The notes under the pieces were generated by a model, which saw only the letters and a program-made list of their open reading frames with translations, was not told where the DNA came from and searched no databases. Source: Azospirillum brasilense (lineage in GTDB: Bacteria; Pseudomonadota; Alphaproteobacteria; Azospirillales; Azospirillaceae). From it: a stretch of 64,000 nt of DNA. The number at the start of each line of letters is the position of its first letter. The first letter of the stretch is position 1. The stretch is from contig NZ_CP059449.1 in NCBI RefSeq assembly GCF_022023855.1, positions 310,001-374,000 on the forward strand. Reading direction: 5' to 3'. Below are positions 9,948 to 19,970 of the stretch, in pieces. Position numbers and translations under genes: made by a program.

Positions 9948-12803
9948 ATGACCCGCGACTACAAGTCCACCGTCTTCCTGCCCCGCACCGACTTCCCCAT
10001 GCGCGGCGGCCTGCCCACCAAGGAGCCGGAGCTGCTGAAGCGCTGGGAGGACATGGGCCTCTTCCAGCGGCTGCGCGAGACGGCCAAGGGCCGCGAGAAG
10101 TTCGTCCTGCACGACGGCCCGCCCTACGCCAACGGCAACATCCACATCGGCCACGCCGTCAACAAGGTGCTGAAGGACGTCATCGTCCGCTCGCGCCAGA
10201 TGCAGGGCTTCGACTCCAACTACGTCCCCGGCTGGGACTGCCACGGCCTGCCCATCGAGTGGAAGATCGAGGAGAAGTACCGCGCCGAGGGCAAGGACAA
10301 GGACGAGGTTCCGCTCAACCAGTTCCGCGCCGAGTGCCGCCAGTTCGCCCAGAAGTGGGTGGACATCCAGGCCGGCGAGTTCCGCCGCCTGGGCGTCGAG
10401 GGCAACTGGGCCGACCCGTACCTGACCATGACTCTGCCCGCCGAGGCGCAGATCGTCCGCGAGATCCACAAGTTCGCCATGAACGGCGGCCTCTACAAGG
10501 GCGCCAAGCCGGTCATGTGGTCGGTGGTGGAGAAGACCGCGCTGGCTGAGGCGGAGATCGAGTACCACGACCACACCTCGACCACCGTCTTCGCGCGCTT
10601 CGCCATCTGGGGCTCGCCGGCGCCGGAGGTCGACGACGCCAACATCGTCATCTGGACGACCACGCCCTGGACCCTGCCGGGCAACCGCGCCATCGCCTTC
10701 GGCGACGAGATCGAATACGCGACCTACAAGGTGCTGGCGGTCGAGGAGGGCAGCCTCGCCGAGGTCGGTGAGCGGCTGGTCGTCGCCACCGCGCTGGCCG
10801 AGAGCGTCTTCAAGGAAACCAAGATCAAGGACGCGCGGCTGCTGCACCGCTTCCCCGGCTCGCGTCTGGCCGGCGGCTACTGCCACCACCCGCTGACCCG
10901 CAGCGGCTACGACTTCAAGGTGCCGCTGCTGGCCGGCGACTTCGTGACGACCGACGCCGGCACCGGCTTCGTCCACATCGCGCCGGGTCACGGCGAAGAC
11001 GACTTCCATCTCGGTCAGGCCAACGGCATCGAGGTGCCGCAGACGGTCGGCGAGGACGGCCGCTACTACGACCACGTCCCGCTGTTCGCCGGACTGCGCG
11101 TCTACACCGCCGAAGGCAAGCCGGGCGAGGCCAACGGCGCCGTTCTGAAGGCCTTCCAGGAGGTCGGGGCGCTGCTCGCCAAGGGCCGCGTCAAGCACAG
11201 CTACCCGCACAGCTGGCGCTCGAAGGCCCCGCTGATCTTCCGCACCACGCCGCAGTGGTTCATCTCCATGGAGACGAACGACCTGCGCAAGACCGCGCTG
11301 CAGGCGATCTCCGACACGACGTGGTTCCCGGCTCAGGGTGAGAACCGCATCCGCGCGATGATCGAACAGCGCCCGGACTGGTGCATCAGCCGCCAGCGCG
11401 CCTGGGGCGTGCCGATCGCCCTGTTCGTCCGCAAGGACAACGGCGCGATCCTGCGCGACGCCGAGGTGTTCAACCGCATCGCCGACATCTTCGAGAAGGA
11501 AGGCAGCGACGCGTGGTTCGCCCGCCCGGCGCAGGACTTCCTCGGCAACGCCTACCGCGCCGACGATTACGAGCAGGTCAAGGACATCGTCGACGTGTGG
11601 TTCGAGTCCGGCTCGACCCACGCCTTCGTGCTGGAGCAGCGGCCGGAGCTGAAGTGGCCGGCCTCCCTCTATCTTGAGGGCTCCGACCAGCACCGCGGCT
11701 GGTTCCACTCCTCCCTGCTGGAAAGCTGCGGCACGCGCGGCCGGGCGCCCTATGACGCGGTGCTGACGCACGGCTTCACGCTCGACGAGCAGGGCCGCAA
11801 GATGTCCAAGTCGCTGGGCAACGTGGTCGCCCCGCAGGAGGTCTGCGACAAGTACGGCGCCGACATCCTGCGCCTCTGGGTGGTCAGCACCGACTACACC
11901 GAGGACCAGCGCATCGGGCCGGAGATCATCAAGTATCAGGCCGACCACTACCGCCGCCTGCGCAACACGCTGCGCTACATCCTCGGCGCGCTGGCCGACT
12001 ACACCCCGGCCGAGCGCATCGCCGTCGCGGAGATGCCGGAGCTGGAGCGCTGGGTCCTGCACCGCCTGTCGGAGTTGGACGCGCTGATCCGCGCCAAGAT
12101 CGAGGCCTACGACTTCCACGACCTGTCGGTGGCGATCCACAATTTCTGCGCTGTGGAGCTGTCGGCCTTCTACTTCGACGTCCGCAAGGACAGCCTCTAC
12201 TGCGACGCGCCGGGCTCGGTGCGCCGCCGTGCGGTCCGCACGGTGATGGAGCATCTGCTCTCCACCCTGACCGCGTGGCTGGCCCCGATCCTCTGCTTCA
12301 CCGCGGAGGAGGCGTGGCTGGCCCGGCCCGAGGGACTGACCGGCACCGAGGGCTGGAGCGAGGAGAGCGTCCATCTGCGTGTCTTCCCGGCCATCCCGGC
12401 GGAGTGGCGCAACGACGATCTCGCCGCCAAGTGGGAGTCCATCCGCACCGTCCGCCGCACCGTCACCGGGGCGCTGGAGCTGGAGCGGGCCAACAAGAAG
12501 ATCGGCTCGTCCCTGCAGGCCAACCCGACCGTCTTCGTGGACGCGGCGACCAAGGCATTGCTCGACGGCGTGGACTTCGCCGAGATCTGCATCACCTCGC
12601 AGATCACCGTGGCGGAGGGCACGGCGCCTGAGGGCGCGTTCGTCCTGCCCGACGTGGCCGGCATCGCGGTGGTGCCCGGACTCGCCGAAGGGGGCAAGTG
12701 CGAGCGCTGCTGGAAGATCCTTCCGGAGGTCGGCACGAACGCCGCACACCCGACGCTGTGCCTCCGTTGCGCCGAAGCCGTGGACGCGGACCCGGCGTTC
12801 TAA
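9948..12803 (+). CDS. ileS: Isoleucyl-tRNA synthetase
   Basis: A 951-residue class I synthetase. The HIGH signature is GNIHIGHAVNK near residue 65 and the KMSKS loop is GRKMSKSLGN near 620. The editing domain contains WTTTPWTLPGNRAIAF and GTGFVHIAPGHGEDD. The C-terminal zinc finger is present (CERCWK...CLRCAEAV). ATG 9948 (MTRDYKSTVFLPRT) starts the conserved N-terminus; an in-frame upstream start at 9879 gives unconserved sequence. lspA follows after a repeat-containing spacer, a common gene order. Confidence 0.98.
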   Translation: MTRDYKSTVFLPRTDFPMRGGLPTKEPELLKRWEDMGLFQRLRETAKGREKFVLHDGPPYANGNIHIGHAVNKVLKDVIVRSRQMQGFDSNYVPGWDCHGLPIEWKIEEKYRAEGKDKDEVPLNQFRAECRQFAQKWVDIQAGEFRRLGVEGNWADPYLTMTLPAEAQIVREIHKFAMNGGLYKGAKPVMWSVVEKTALAEAEIEYHDHTSTTVFARFAIWGSPAPEVDDANIVIWTTTPWTLPGNRAIAFGDEIEYATYKVLAVEEGSLAEVGERLVVATALAESVFKETKIKDARLLHRFPGSRLAGGYCHHPLTRSGYDFKVPLLAGDFVTTDAGTGFVHIAPGHGEDDFHLGQANGIEVPQTVGEDGRYYDHVPLFAGLRVYTAEGKPGEANGAVLKAFQEVGALLAKGRVKHSYPHSWRSKAPLIFRTTPQWFISMETNDLRKTALQAISDTTWFPAQGENRIRAMIEQRPDWCISRQRAWGVPIALFVRKDNGAILRDAEVFNRIADIFEKEGSDAWFARPAQDFLGNAYRADDYEQVKDIVDVWFESGSTHAFVLEQRPELKWPASLYLEGSDQHRGWFHSSLLESCGTRGRAPYDAVLTHGFTLDEQGRKMSKSLGNVVAPQEVCDKYGADILRLWVVSTDYTEDQRIGPEIIKYQADHYRRLRNTLRYILGALADYTPAERIAVAEMPELERWVLHRLSELDALIRAKIEAYDFHDLSVAIHNFCAVELSAFYFDVRKDSLYCDAPGSVRRRAVRTVMEHLLSTLTAWLAPILCFTAEEAWLARPEGLTGTEGWSEESVHLRVFPAIPAEWRNDDLAAKWESIRTVRRTVTGALELERANKKIGSSLQANPTVFVDAATKALLDGVDFAEICITSQITVAEGTAPEGAFVLPDVAGIAVVPGLAEGGKCERCWKILPEVGTNAAHPTLCLRCAEAVDADPAF

Positions 12804-12808
12804 CCGGG

Positions 12809-12907
12809 TGCCCCCACCCTAACCCTCCCCCGCTGGGCGGGGGAGGGGACAAGGGACGCCCCATTCTCCCTCCCCCGCCCAGCGGGGGAGGGCCGGGGTG
12901 GGGGCAC
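12809..12907. repeat. 99-bp nested inverted repeat between ileS and lspA
   Basis: The outer arms (12809-12834 and 12882-12907) are 26 nt with 3 mismatches and begin GTGCCCCCACCC. Each half contains its own hairpin, CCCTCCCCCGC facing GGGGGAGGG around a TGGGC or CCAG loop (12823-12847 and 12868-12892), giving a symmetrical two-hairpin structure. It resembles the dispersed GC-rich intergenic repeats (REP/BIME-like) found in many copies in such genomes. It separates two core genes on the same strand. Confidence 0.8.
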
Positions 12908-12933
12908 CGCACGACAACTCTCCGGAGTCCAGA

Positions 12934-13437
12934 ATGAGCAGCCTCTCCACGTCCGGCAGCCGCAGCTACACGGTCTTCGGCCTGTCCGTCGCCGCGCTGG
13001 TGGTGGTCCTCGACCAGCTCACCAAATGGTGGATCCTCGACGTGGTCATGCAGCCCTATCCACGGGTCGTCGAGGTCACGCCTTTCTTCAATCTCGTGCT
13101 GGCCTGGAACACCGGGGTCAGCTTCGGCACCTTCGGCAGCTCCCACGCCTGGATGCCCTACGTGCTGGCCGCGGTGGCCTTCGCCATCGTCGTGGCGCTG
13201 CTGCTCTGGCTGCGCCAGGCCGACCGGCGCTACCTCGCGCTGGCGCTGGGGATGGTCATCGGCGGGGCCATCGGCAACGTGATCGACCGCTTCCTCTACG
13301 GGGCCGTCGCCGATTTCCTCGATTTCCACATCGGGGGGTGGCATTTCTGGGCCTTCAACGTGGCAGACAGCGGAATCAGCGTCGGCGTGGCGCTTCTCGT
13401 GCTGGATGGGCTGTTCGCGGGCCGCGAAAAGTCGTAA
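12934..13437 (+). CDS. lspA: Lipoprotein signal peptidase (signal peptidase II)
   Basis: A 167-residue inner-membrane aspartic protease that cleaves prolipoprotein signal peptides. The two catalytic Asp lie in GNVIDRFLYG and FNVADSGISVG. Four membrane segments are visible, and VVVLDQLTKWW and NTGVSFG are typical. The start at 12934 has GGAG about 8 nt upstream. It precedes a lipoprotein gene that would be a substrate. Confidence 0.97.
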   Translation: MSSLSTSGSRSYTVFGLSVAALVVVLDQLTKWWILDVVMQPYPRVVEVTPFFNLVLAWNTGVSFGTFGSSHAWMPYVLAAVAFAIVVALLLWLRQADRRYLALALGMVIGGAIGNVIDRFLYGAVADFLDFHIGGWHFWAFNVADSGISVGVALLVLDGLFAGREKS

Positions 13438-13515
13438 TAGTTCACGCGACGGAGCCGCTATAAGGGACGCGGCCCGACGACAAGCGGCCTGACGACTAGA
13501 CGACGGGACTCGAAC

Positions 13516-14133
13516 GTGACCATGCTTTCCTTCGCCTCCTCCATCGCGCGGCGCTCCACCCGTTCCCTGGGGCGGGGTCCGCTGCTGGGCTTGGCGCTCG
13601 TCGCGCTGGCGCTCACCGGATGCACCGACGTCCGCCGCTCCATCGGCCTCGACCGCACGAGCCCGGACGAGTTCACGGTCGTGTCCCGCGCGCCGCTGAC
13701 CATGCCGCCGAGCCTCGCCCGCCTGCCGGAGCCGCGCCCCGGCGCGGCGCGCCCGCAGGACGCCACGTCGGCCGCGGTGGCCGCCGCCTCAGTCTTCGGC
13801 GGCTCCTCGCGCGCCACCGCCGCGGGCGGCCGGACGGCTGCCGGTACCGCCGGCGAGTCGGCCCTGATCGCCCAGGCCGGCGCCAAGAGCGGCATCGAGC
13901 CGGGGATCCGCAACAAGGTCGACCAGGAGACGACCCAGCTCGTCGTCGCCGACAAGAGCTGGATCGACTCCCTGCTGTTCTGGCAGACGCAGGAGCAGCC
14001 CTACGAGGTCGTCGATCCGAAGAAGGAAAACCAGCGCCTGCGCGAGGCCCAGGCCACCGGCAAGGCGCTGAACGACGGCACCGTCCCGACCATCGAACGC
14101 AAGCGCCGGGCGCCGTTGGAAGGGCTGTTCTAA
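13516..14133 (+). CDS. DUF3035 lipoprotein (BamF-like beta-barrel assembly component)
   Basis: A 205-residue lipoprotein with lipobox LALTGC (acylated Cys near residue 36). The mature part starts TDVRRSIGLDRTSPDEFTVV, then PLTMPPSLARLPEPRP, the characteristic segment of DUF3035 proteins. This family has been linked to the alphaproteobacterial BAM complex (BamF). The link is from memory and should be treated as likely, not proven. The GTG at 13516 is used as start; ATG 13522 is equally possible. The central Ala/Gly-rich linker is low complexity. A strong terminator follows. Confidence 0.8.
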   Translation: MTMLSFASSIARRSTRSLGRGPLLGLALVALALTGCTDVRRSIGLDRTSPDEFTVVSRAPLTMPPSLARLPEPRPGAARPQDATSAAVAAASVFGGSSRATAAGGRTAAGTAGESALIAQAGAKSGIEPGIRNKVDQETTQLVVADKSWIDSLLFWQTQEQPYEVVDPKKENQRLREAQATGKALNDGTVPTIERKRRAPLEGLF

Positions 14134-14207
14134 GCCGCTTTCAGGGTCCCAATTCAGGGCGCCAACTCGGGGCATTGTTCCGGGCGCTTCGCCGCACCAG
14201 TATCTAG

Positions 14208-14239
14208 GGGGGCGTTCCCAGACGGGGACGCCCCCTTTT
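14208..14239 (+). terminator. Rho-independent terminator after the DUF3035 gene
   Basis: A 12-bp stem (GGGGGCGTTCCC / GGGGACGCCCCC, one wobble or mismatch) with a 4-nt loop and TTTT. It ends 35 nt before the M16 peptidase start. Confidence 0.8.
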
Positions 14240-14273
14240 GCATTCCCGTCCCTTCGCTCCCAACGAGAGGCCC

Positions 14274-15680
14274 ATGCTCCCCAACGGCCCCACCGCCCCG
14301 CCACCCTGGAAACGGCCCTGGCGTCGGCTTGCCGCCGCGGGCGTCCTGGCGTTCGCCCTGGCCGGCGCCACCCCCGCCGCCACCCCCGCCTTCGCCGCCG
14401 AGAAGGGCGTCTTCTTCCCGGAGACCTTCACCCTGTCCAACGGCATGCAGGTCGTGCTGGTGACCAACCAGCGCGTGCCGGTGGTCACACACATGGTCTG
14501 GTACAAGGTGGGCGCGGCGGACGAGCCGCGCGGCGTGTCGGGCATCGCCCATTTCCTGGAACATCTGATGTTCAAGGGGACGGAGGAGGTTCCGCCCGGC
14601 GCCTTCTCCCGCATCGTCGCCAAGAACGGCGGGCGCGACAATGCCTTCACCTCCTGGGACTACACGGCTTATTTCCAGAACGTGGCGCGCGACCGGCTGG
14701 AGCTGGTGATGAAGATGGAGGCCGACCGCATGTCGAACCTCCGCCTCACCGATCAGCTGGTCTACCCGGAGCGGGACGTCATCATCGAGGAGCGCCGCCA
14801 GCGCATCGAGAACGAGCCCGCCGACCGCATCGGCGAGCAGATCAACGCCACCCTCTACGTCCACCACCCCTACGGCACCCCGATCATCGGCTGGCCGCAG
14901 GAAATGGCCACACTGACGCGGGAGGAGGCGGAGTCCTTTTACAAGAGCTGGTACGCGCCCAACAACGCCGTGCTGGTGGTGTCCGGCGACGTGACGGCGG
15001 AAGAGTTGAAGCCGCTTGCCGAAAAATACTACGGCAGCGTCGCCGCCCGCCCGGTGCCCGAGCGCGTCCGCGTGCAGGAGCCGCCGATCAGCGCCGCCCG
15101 CCGGGTGATCCTGCGTGACGACGAGGTGCGCCAGCCCTCAATCCGCCGCAACTGGCTCGCCCCCTCCTACCGCACCGACAAGGAGGGTTACGCCTACCCG
15201 CTCCAGGTGCTGTCGGAGATCATGAGTGGCGGCCCGACCTCCCGCCTCTACCGCAGCCTCGTCGTCGAGCAGCGCATCGCCACCTCGGCCTGGCTGGGCT
15301 ACAGCCCGTCGTCCTGGGACATGACCTCGCTGGCGGCGGGCGCCTCGCCGGCTTCCGGCGTCACCATGGAGAAGCTGGAAGCGGCGCTGGAAGCCGACAT
15401 CCGGACGCTCGTCGAAAAGGGCGTGACGGAGGAGGAGGTGGCCACCGCCAAGAAGCGCATGCTGGCCGAGGCCGCCTACGCCCGCGACAGCCTGACCGGC
15501 CCGGCCCAGACGCTGGGCGCCGCCATCGCCACCGGCCAGAGCATCGACGACGTGGAGAACTGGCCGGTGCGCATCGACGCGGTGACCGCCGATCAGGTCA
15601 ACGCCGCCGCCCGCGCCGTTCTGGGCCAGACCAACCACGTCACCGGCCTTCTGCTGCCGCTCCAGGACAAGGGAAGCTGA
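14274..15680 (+). CDS. M16 family zinc metallopeptidase (catalytic subunit)
   Basis: A 468-residue exported peptidase. The signal peptide is followed by the inverted zinc motif HxxEH in IAHFLEHLMFKGT (about residue 95) and the distal Glu region PERDVIIEERRQRIEN. This is the active partner of the tandem M16 pair found in many proteobacteria. Heterodimeric bacterial M16 enzymes need the second subunit for activity. The next gene starts 1 nt after this stop, supporting coupled translation. Substrates are unknown. Confidence 0.93.
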   Translation: MLPNGPTAPPPWKRPWRRLAAAGVLAFALAGATPAATPAFAAEKGVFFPETFTLSNGMQVVLVTNQRVPVVTHMVWYKVGAADEPRGVSGIAHFLEHLMFKGTEEVPPGAFSRIVAKNGGRDNAFTSWDYTAYFQNVARDRLELVMKMEADRMSNLRLTDQLVYPERDVIIEERRQRIENEPADRIGEQINATLYVHHPYGTPIIGWPQEMATLTREEAESFYKSWYAPNNAVLVVSGDVTAEELKPLAEKYYGSVAARPVPERVRVQEPPISAARRVILRDDEVRQPSIRRNWLAPSYRTDKEGYAYPLQVLSEIMSGGPTSRLYRSLVVEQRIATSAWLGYSPSSWDMTSLAAGASPASGVTMEKLEAALEADIRTLVEKGVTEEEVATAKKRMLAEAAYARDSLTGPAQTLGAAIATGQSIDDVENWPVRIDAVTADQVNAAARAVLGQTNHVTGLLLPLQDKGS

Positions 15681-15681
15681 G

Positions 15682-17046
15682 ATGATCGTCCTATCCAAGC
15701 GCCTCGTGTCCAAGCGCATCTTCGGCGCCTGTCTTTTCCTTTTCGCCTTTGTCATCACCACTCCGGCAGCCGCCATCGAGATCAAGCGGGTGGTCAGCCC
15801 CGGCGGGATCGAGGCGTGGCTGGTCGAGGACCACAAGGTCCCCATCATCGCCCTGGAATGGGCCTTCGAAGGGGCCGGCGCGTCCGACCCCAAGGGCAAG
15901 GAGGGCCTCGCCAACCTCGCCGCCCGCACGCTGGACGAGGGCGCCGGTCCCTATGACAGCCAGTCCTTCGCCGCGCGGCTTCAGGACAACGCCATCGCGC
16001 TGGGCTACGACGCCGGGCGCGACGGCTTCGGCGGCAGCCTGCGCACGCTGAGCGACCGCCGCGACGAGGCGTTCGAGCTGACCCGCCTGTCGCTGGCCGA
16101 GCCGCGCTTCGACGCGGAGGCGGTGGAGCGCATGCGCGCCGCCGTGCTGTCCAGCCTGCGCCGCGATCAGGCCGATCCCAACTACGTCGGACGGCGGCTG
16201 TTCTATTCCACCGCCTACCCCGGCCACCCCTACGGCGACGAGATCCGCGGCACGCTGGAGTCGCTGCCGACGATCACCCCGGACGATCTGCGCGGCTTCG
16301 TGAAGAACGGCTTCGGGCGCGACCGGCTGGTCGTCGCCGCGGCGGGCGACATCAGCCCGGAGGATCTGGGCCGCGCGCTCGACCATGTGTTCGGCGGCCT
16401 ACCCGCCACCTCCGCGAACGCCGCCATCCCCGACGTCGAGCCGAAGGGGCTGGGCGAGACGCTGGTCGCCACCCGGCCGACCGCGCAGACCGTCATGCTG
16501 ATGGGCCAGACCGGGCTCAAGCGCGCCGATCCCGACTGGTACGCGGCGACCGTGATGAACTACGTCCTGGGCGGCGGCGGCTTCGGCTCCCGCCTGATGG
16601 AGGAGGTTCGGGAGAAGCGCGGCCTCAGCTACGGCGTCTACAGCTACCTGATCCCGATGGACCATTCCGCGCTGGTCATGGCCGGCGGCAACACGGTGAA
16701 CGCCAAGGCCGGGCAGGCGTTGGACATCATGCGCCAGGAGTGGAAGCGCATGGCCGACGAGGGCGTGACGGAGGAGGAACTGGCCGACGCCAAGACCTAC
16801 CTCACCGGCAGCTTCCCGCTGCAGCTCGGCAGCACGCAGGCGATCGCAGGCATCCTGCTCCAGGTCAAGCGCGACCAGTTGGGCATCGACTATCTCGACC
16901 GCCGCGACGCCTTCATCAATGGCGTCACCCAGGCCGACGTGCAGCGCGTGGCGAAGCGGCTGCTCGACCCCAACCGGCTGCTGACCGTGCTGGTCGGCCG
17001 TCCGGAGGGCGTGACGGCGACGCGGACCATCGACGGGGGGAGCTGA
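15682..17046 (+). CDS. M16 family peptidase-like protein (non-catalytic partner)
   Basis: A 454-residue exported M16-fold protein with a signal peptide (ending TTPAAA). It has no HxxEH motif where the zinc site should be (LANLAARTLDEGAG). It keeps the C-terminal R/Y-type elements, with EKRGLSYGVYSYL near residue 310. It is therefore the structural or substrate-binding half of the pair made with the preceding gene, from which it is separated by one base. A perfect 11-bp hairpin follows its stop. Confidence 0.92.
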   Translation: MIVLSKRLVSKRIFGACLFLFAFVITTPAAAIEIKRVVSPGGIEAWLVEDHKVPIIALEWAFEGAGASDPKGKEGLANLAARTLDEGAGPYDSQSFAARLQDNAIALGYDAGRDGFGGSLRTLSDRRDEAFELTRLSLAEPRFDAEAVERMRAAVLSSLRRDQADPNYVGRRLFYSTAYPGHPYGDEIRGTLESLPTITPDDLRGFVKNGFGRDRLVVAAAGDISPEDLGRALDHVFGGLPATSANAAIPDVEPKGLGETLVATRPTAQTVMLMGQTGLKRADPDWYAATVMNYVLGGGGFGSRLMEEVREKRGLSYGVYSYLIPMDHSALVMAGGNTVNAKAGQALDIMRQEWKRMADEGVTEEELADAKTYLTGSFPLQLGSTQAIAGILLQVKRDQLGIDYLDRRDAFINGVTQADVQRVAKRLLDPNRLLTVLVGRPEGVTATRTIDGGS

Positions 17047-17052
17047 GAAAGT

Positions 17053-17078
17053 CGCCGCGGTGGCCCCCCACCGCGGCG
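17053..17078. terminator. Convergent hairpin terminator candidate
   Basis: A perfect 11-bp stem (CGCCGCGGTGG / CCACCGCGGCG, loop CCCC) sits between the convergent M16 and 55-aa genes. There is only a weak T-run, so termination is likely but not certain. Confidence 0.55.
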
Positions 17079-17085
17079 CCCCTTC

Positions 17086-17253
17086 TTACGCCAGATCCGG
17101 CTGGCTTCCTGGAAAGCGCGGATCGCCGGGATCGATGGGGCGGCCCGGCACCTTGCCAGGGATGATCCCCACCTGATCGGGCCGCTCGTCCTCGCGGCGC
17201 TCCTCCTCGGCCGGAACCGGCGGATTTTGCTCGGGCTTGTTCGGATCGCTCAT
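17086..17253 (-). CDS. Small proline-rich hypothetical protein
   Basis: A 55-residue hydrophilic protein: MSDPNKPEQNPPVPAEEERR, then EDERPDQVGIIPGKVPGRPI, ending DPRFPGSQPDLA. It has an excellent Shine-Dalgarno (AGGAGGTGACC) right before ATG 17253, which decides the start against the longer open frame. The sequence looks disordered and acidic at the start. No domain recognised. Confidence 0.7.
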   Translation of the reverse strand: MSDPNKPEQNPPVPAEEERREDERPDQVGIIPGKVPGRPIDPGDPRFPGSQPDLA

Positions 17254-17428
17254 GGTCACCTCCTGTCCCGAAAAGAACACAAGGCGGCGGTTGCCGGTTT
17301 CATCGTCCGCCCCGCATAGTCCGCTCACCCTAGACCTTTGTGCACGTTGGATGCGCCGCTTTGGCGCGTACCCGGCGCGCACCGATCGGTGCTAGGCTCC
17401 GCGCACGCGAGAAGGAGGCAAAATCCCG

Positions 17429-19072
17429 ATGTCAGCGCTCACCCGTTCGCCCGCCTGGGAAGCCCTGGCCCGTCATCGCCAGGACGTTTCGACCCTCCAT
17501 ATGCGCGACCTGTTCGCCGCCGACGCCGACCGCTTCAACCGCTTCTCCCTGGAAGCCTGCGGCCTGCTGTTCGATTATTCGAAGAATCGCATCACCGAGG
17601 AGACTCGCACCCTTCTGCTCGACCTCGCCCGCCAGCAGGACGTGGAAGGCTGGCGCGACCGCATGTTCGCCGGGGAGCGGATCAACATCACCGAGGACCG
17701 CGCCGTCCTGCATACCGCGCTGCGCAACCGCTCCAACCGCCCGGTCGTGGTGGACGGCCAGGACGTGATGCCGGAGGTGAACGCCGTCCTGCACCGCATG
17801 GAGCGCTTCGTCCGGCAGGTCCGCGACGGCGCCTGGACCGGCTACACCGGCCACCCGATCACCGACATCGTCAACATCGGCATCGGCGGGTCCGACCTCG
17901 GCCCGGTGATGGTGACGGAGGCGCTGACCCCCTACCTGCACCCGCAGATCGGCGTGCATTTCGTCTCCAACGTGGATGGCACCCACATCAGCGAGACGCT
18001 GGAATGGCTGGACCCGGAGACGACGCTGTTCGTCATCGCGTCCAAGACCTTCACCACCCAGGAGACGCTGACCAACGCCCACACCGCGCGGCGCTGGTTC
18101 CTGGAGAGCGCCGGCGACCCCGCCCATGTCGCCAAGCATTTCGTCGCCGTCTCCACCAACGAGGCGGAGGTGCGCAAGTTCGGCATCGACCCGGCCAACA
18201 TGTTCGGCTTCTGGGATTGGGTCGGCGGGCGCTATTCGCTGTGGTCGGCGATCGGGCTGTCCATCGCGCTCGGCATCGGCATGGACCGCTTCACCGAGCT
18301 GCTGGCCGGCGCCCACGATATGGACGAGCATTTCCGTACCGCGCCGCTGGAGCGCAACATGCCGGTGCTGATGGCGATGCTCGGCGTCTGGTACGTCAAT
18401 TTCTGGGGCGCCAAGTCCCACGCCGTGCTGCCCTACGACCAGTATCTTCACCGCTTCCCGGCCTATCTCCAGCAGTTGGACATGGAGAGCAACGGCAAGA
18501 CGGTGGACCGGCAGGGCGCACGGGTGGATTACGCCACCGGCCCGGTGGTCTTCGGCGAGCCGGGCACCAACGGCCAGCACGCCTTCTACCAACTCATCCA
18601 CCAGGGGACGGAGCTGGTGCCCGCCGACTTCCTCGCCCCGGCGGAAACCCACAACCCCATCGGCGACCATCACCGCATCCTGCTGTCGAACTTCTTCGCC
18701 CAGCCGGAAGCCCTGATGCGCGGCAAGACCGCCGACGAGGTGCGCGCCGAGATGACCAAGTCCGGCAAGCCGGCCGACGCCATCGAGCCGCTGGTCCCCC
18801 ACCGCGTGTTCGAGGGCAACAAGCCGTCCAACAGCATTCTGTTCAAGAAGCTGGACCCGCACACGCTGGGCGCCCTGATCGCGCTGTACGAACACAAGGT
18901 GTTCGTCCAGGGCATCGTGTGGGCCATCAACAGCTTCGACCAGTGGGGCGTGGAACTGGGCAAGCAACTGGCCGGCAAGATCCTGCCCGAACTCCAGAAC
19001 GGCCCGACCGCCGCGTTGGGGCACGACAGCTCGACCAACGGGCTGATCGGCTGGTACCGCAAGCACCGCTGA
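17429..19072 (+). CDS. pgi: Glucose-6-phosphate isomerase
   Basis: A 547-residue cytoplasmic enzyme interconverting glucose-6-P and fructose-6-P. Family signatures are visible: [43 protein letters not shown] and [13 protein letters not shown]. The active-site Glu/His/Lys regions all lie in these blocks. Length is normal for the long bacterial form. AAGGAGG lies about 10 nt before ATG 17429. Confidence 0.98.
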   Translation: MSALTRSPAWEALARHRQDVSTLHMRDLFAADADRFNRFSLEACGLLFDYSKNRITEETRTLLLDLARQQDVEGWRDRMFAGERINITEDRAVLHTALRNRSNRPVVVDGQDVMPEVNAVLHRMERFVRQVRDGAWTGYTGHPITDIVNIGIGGSDLGPVMVTEALTPYLHPQIGVHFVSNVDGTHISETLEWLDPETTLFVIASKTFTTQETLTNAHTARRWFLESAGDPAHVAKHFVAVSTNEAEVRKFGIDPANMFGFWDWVGGRYSLWSAIGLSIALGIGMDRFTELLAGAHDMDEHFRTAPLERNMPVLMAMLGVWYVNFWGAKSHAVLPYDQYLHRFPAYLQQLDMESNGKTVDRQGARVDYATGPVVFGEPGTNGQHAFYQLIHQGTELVPADFLAPAETHNPIGDHHRILLSNFFAQPEALMRGKTADEVRAEMTKSGKPADAIEPLVPHRVFEGNKPSNSILFKKLDPHTLGALIALYEHKVFVQGIVWAINSFDQWGVELGKQLAGKILPELQNGPTAALGHDSSTNGLIGWYRKHR

Positions 19073-19166
19073 GCGGCGAAGGGTCGCCTTGCGGTTTTAT
19101 TGCCGAAGGGGAAAAACAACCGTAAAATCATCGTCACGGGATTGCTCGACCGTGAGGGATGCTCTG

Positions 19167-19970
19167 ATGGACGCTTTATCCCCTTTGGCTGGCGCCCCGG
19201 CCGTCGCCACGACGAAGACCATGTCGGCGGCCCAAGGCGCCGCAATCAGCTCTCCTGGGGCGGCAACGACCGCCACCACCACAGGCGCCAAGGACACGCT
19301 GTCCCTGAGCCCCCTGGCGGCGAGCCTGAAGGGGCCTTCGCTGGATCTGTTCAACAAGCTGAAGCAGAACGAGCGCACCCTGCTCAGCGGCCTCGTGGAC
19401 AGCGGCAAGGTCACCGGCGACGACGTGAACAACGCGCTGATGGGCAGCCTGAAAATGGCTCGGTCCACGGCCTTCATGAACGGAGGCCGGATGTTCGAAT
19501 CCCAGAATCGCGGCCTCTTCGCCCGCGCCAACACCGTCACGGCGGATGAGATGCTGAAGGCAACCGACGACACGCTGGCCCGGCGCAAGGAACTGGTCGC
19601 GCGGCTGGGAGAATTGGACAAGAACGGCCAAGGCGGCTCCGACGACTATGGCGAGATCCTGCGCGCCCTTTCCGCAGTGGAGCCCGGCGCGGGCACCGGG
19701 CTACCCAACGCGGAACCCCATGGCAACAGCCGGGCGACCGCCCATTTACGCCAGACCCGGCTCATCTCGCCCTATTACATGAAGTTGGGTGACCCTTTTT
19801 TCATCCGCAGCGGCGAAGAGGAAGCGGCAAGCAACAAGCTGAAGGACGCCGGCGTCTCCCTGTCCAGCCTCACAGACGCCGCCCGCGGCATGGGCGAAGA
19901 CGATGTGGCTGACATGGCACAGGAACAGGCGTCGCATAGGGCGGAGATCATGCGGAGGAACGGCGGCTGA
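19167..19970 (+). CDS. Hypothetical protein with SLSP motif
   Basis: A 267-residue soluble protein with no recognised domain. The N-terminal 45 residues are Ala/Thr-rich and disordered, then AKDTLSLSPLAASLKG, followed by helical Lys/Leu-rich sequence. I chose ATG 19167 because GAGGGA lies about 9 nt upstream and the extra N-terminal frame from 19089 has poor composition. The same SLSP feature recurs in the protein at 22124-22966, so the two may belong to one family or regulon. LSLSP-type N-termini occur in flagellar and secreted proteins, but that is only a hint. Confidence 0.6.
   Translation: MDALSPLAGAPAVATTKTMSAAQGAAISSPGAATTATTTGAKDTLSLSPLAASLKGPSLDLFNKLKQNERTLLSGLVDSGKVTGDDVNNALMGSLKMARSTAFMNGGRMFESQNRGLFARANTVTADEMLKATDDTLARRKELVARLGELDKNGQGGSDDYGEILRALSAVEPGAGTGLPNAEPHGNSRATAHLRQTRLISPYYMKLGDPFFIRSGEEEAASNKLKDAGVSLSSLTDAARGMGEDDVADMAQEQASHRAEIMRRNGG

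Noticed and set aside
9783-12749. 988-codon minus-strand frame over ileS
   Set aside because: Shadow caused by high GC; ileS on the plus strand is unmistakable.
13516-13524. Firm choice between GTG 13516 and ATG 13522 for the DUF3035 gene
   Set aside because: The two starts differ by two codons and the ribosome-site evidence does not decide.
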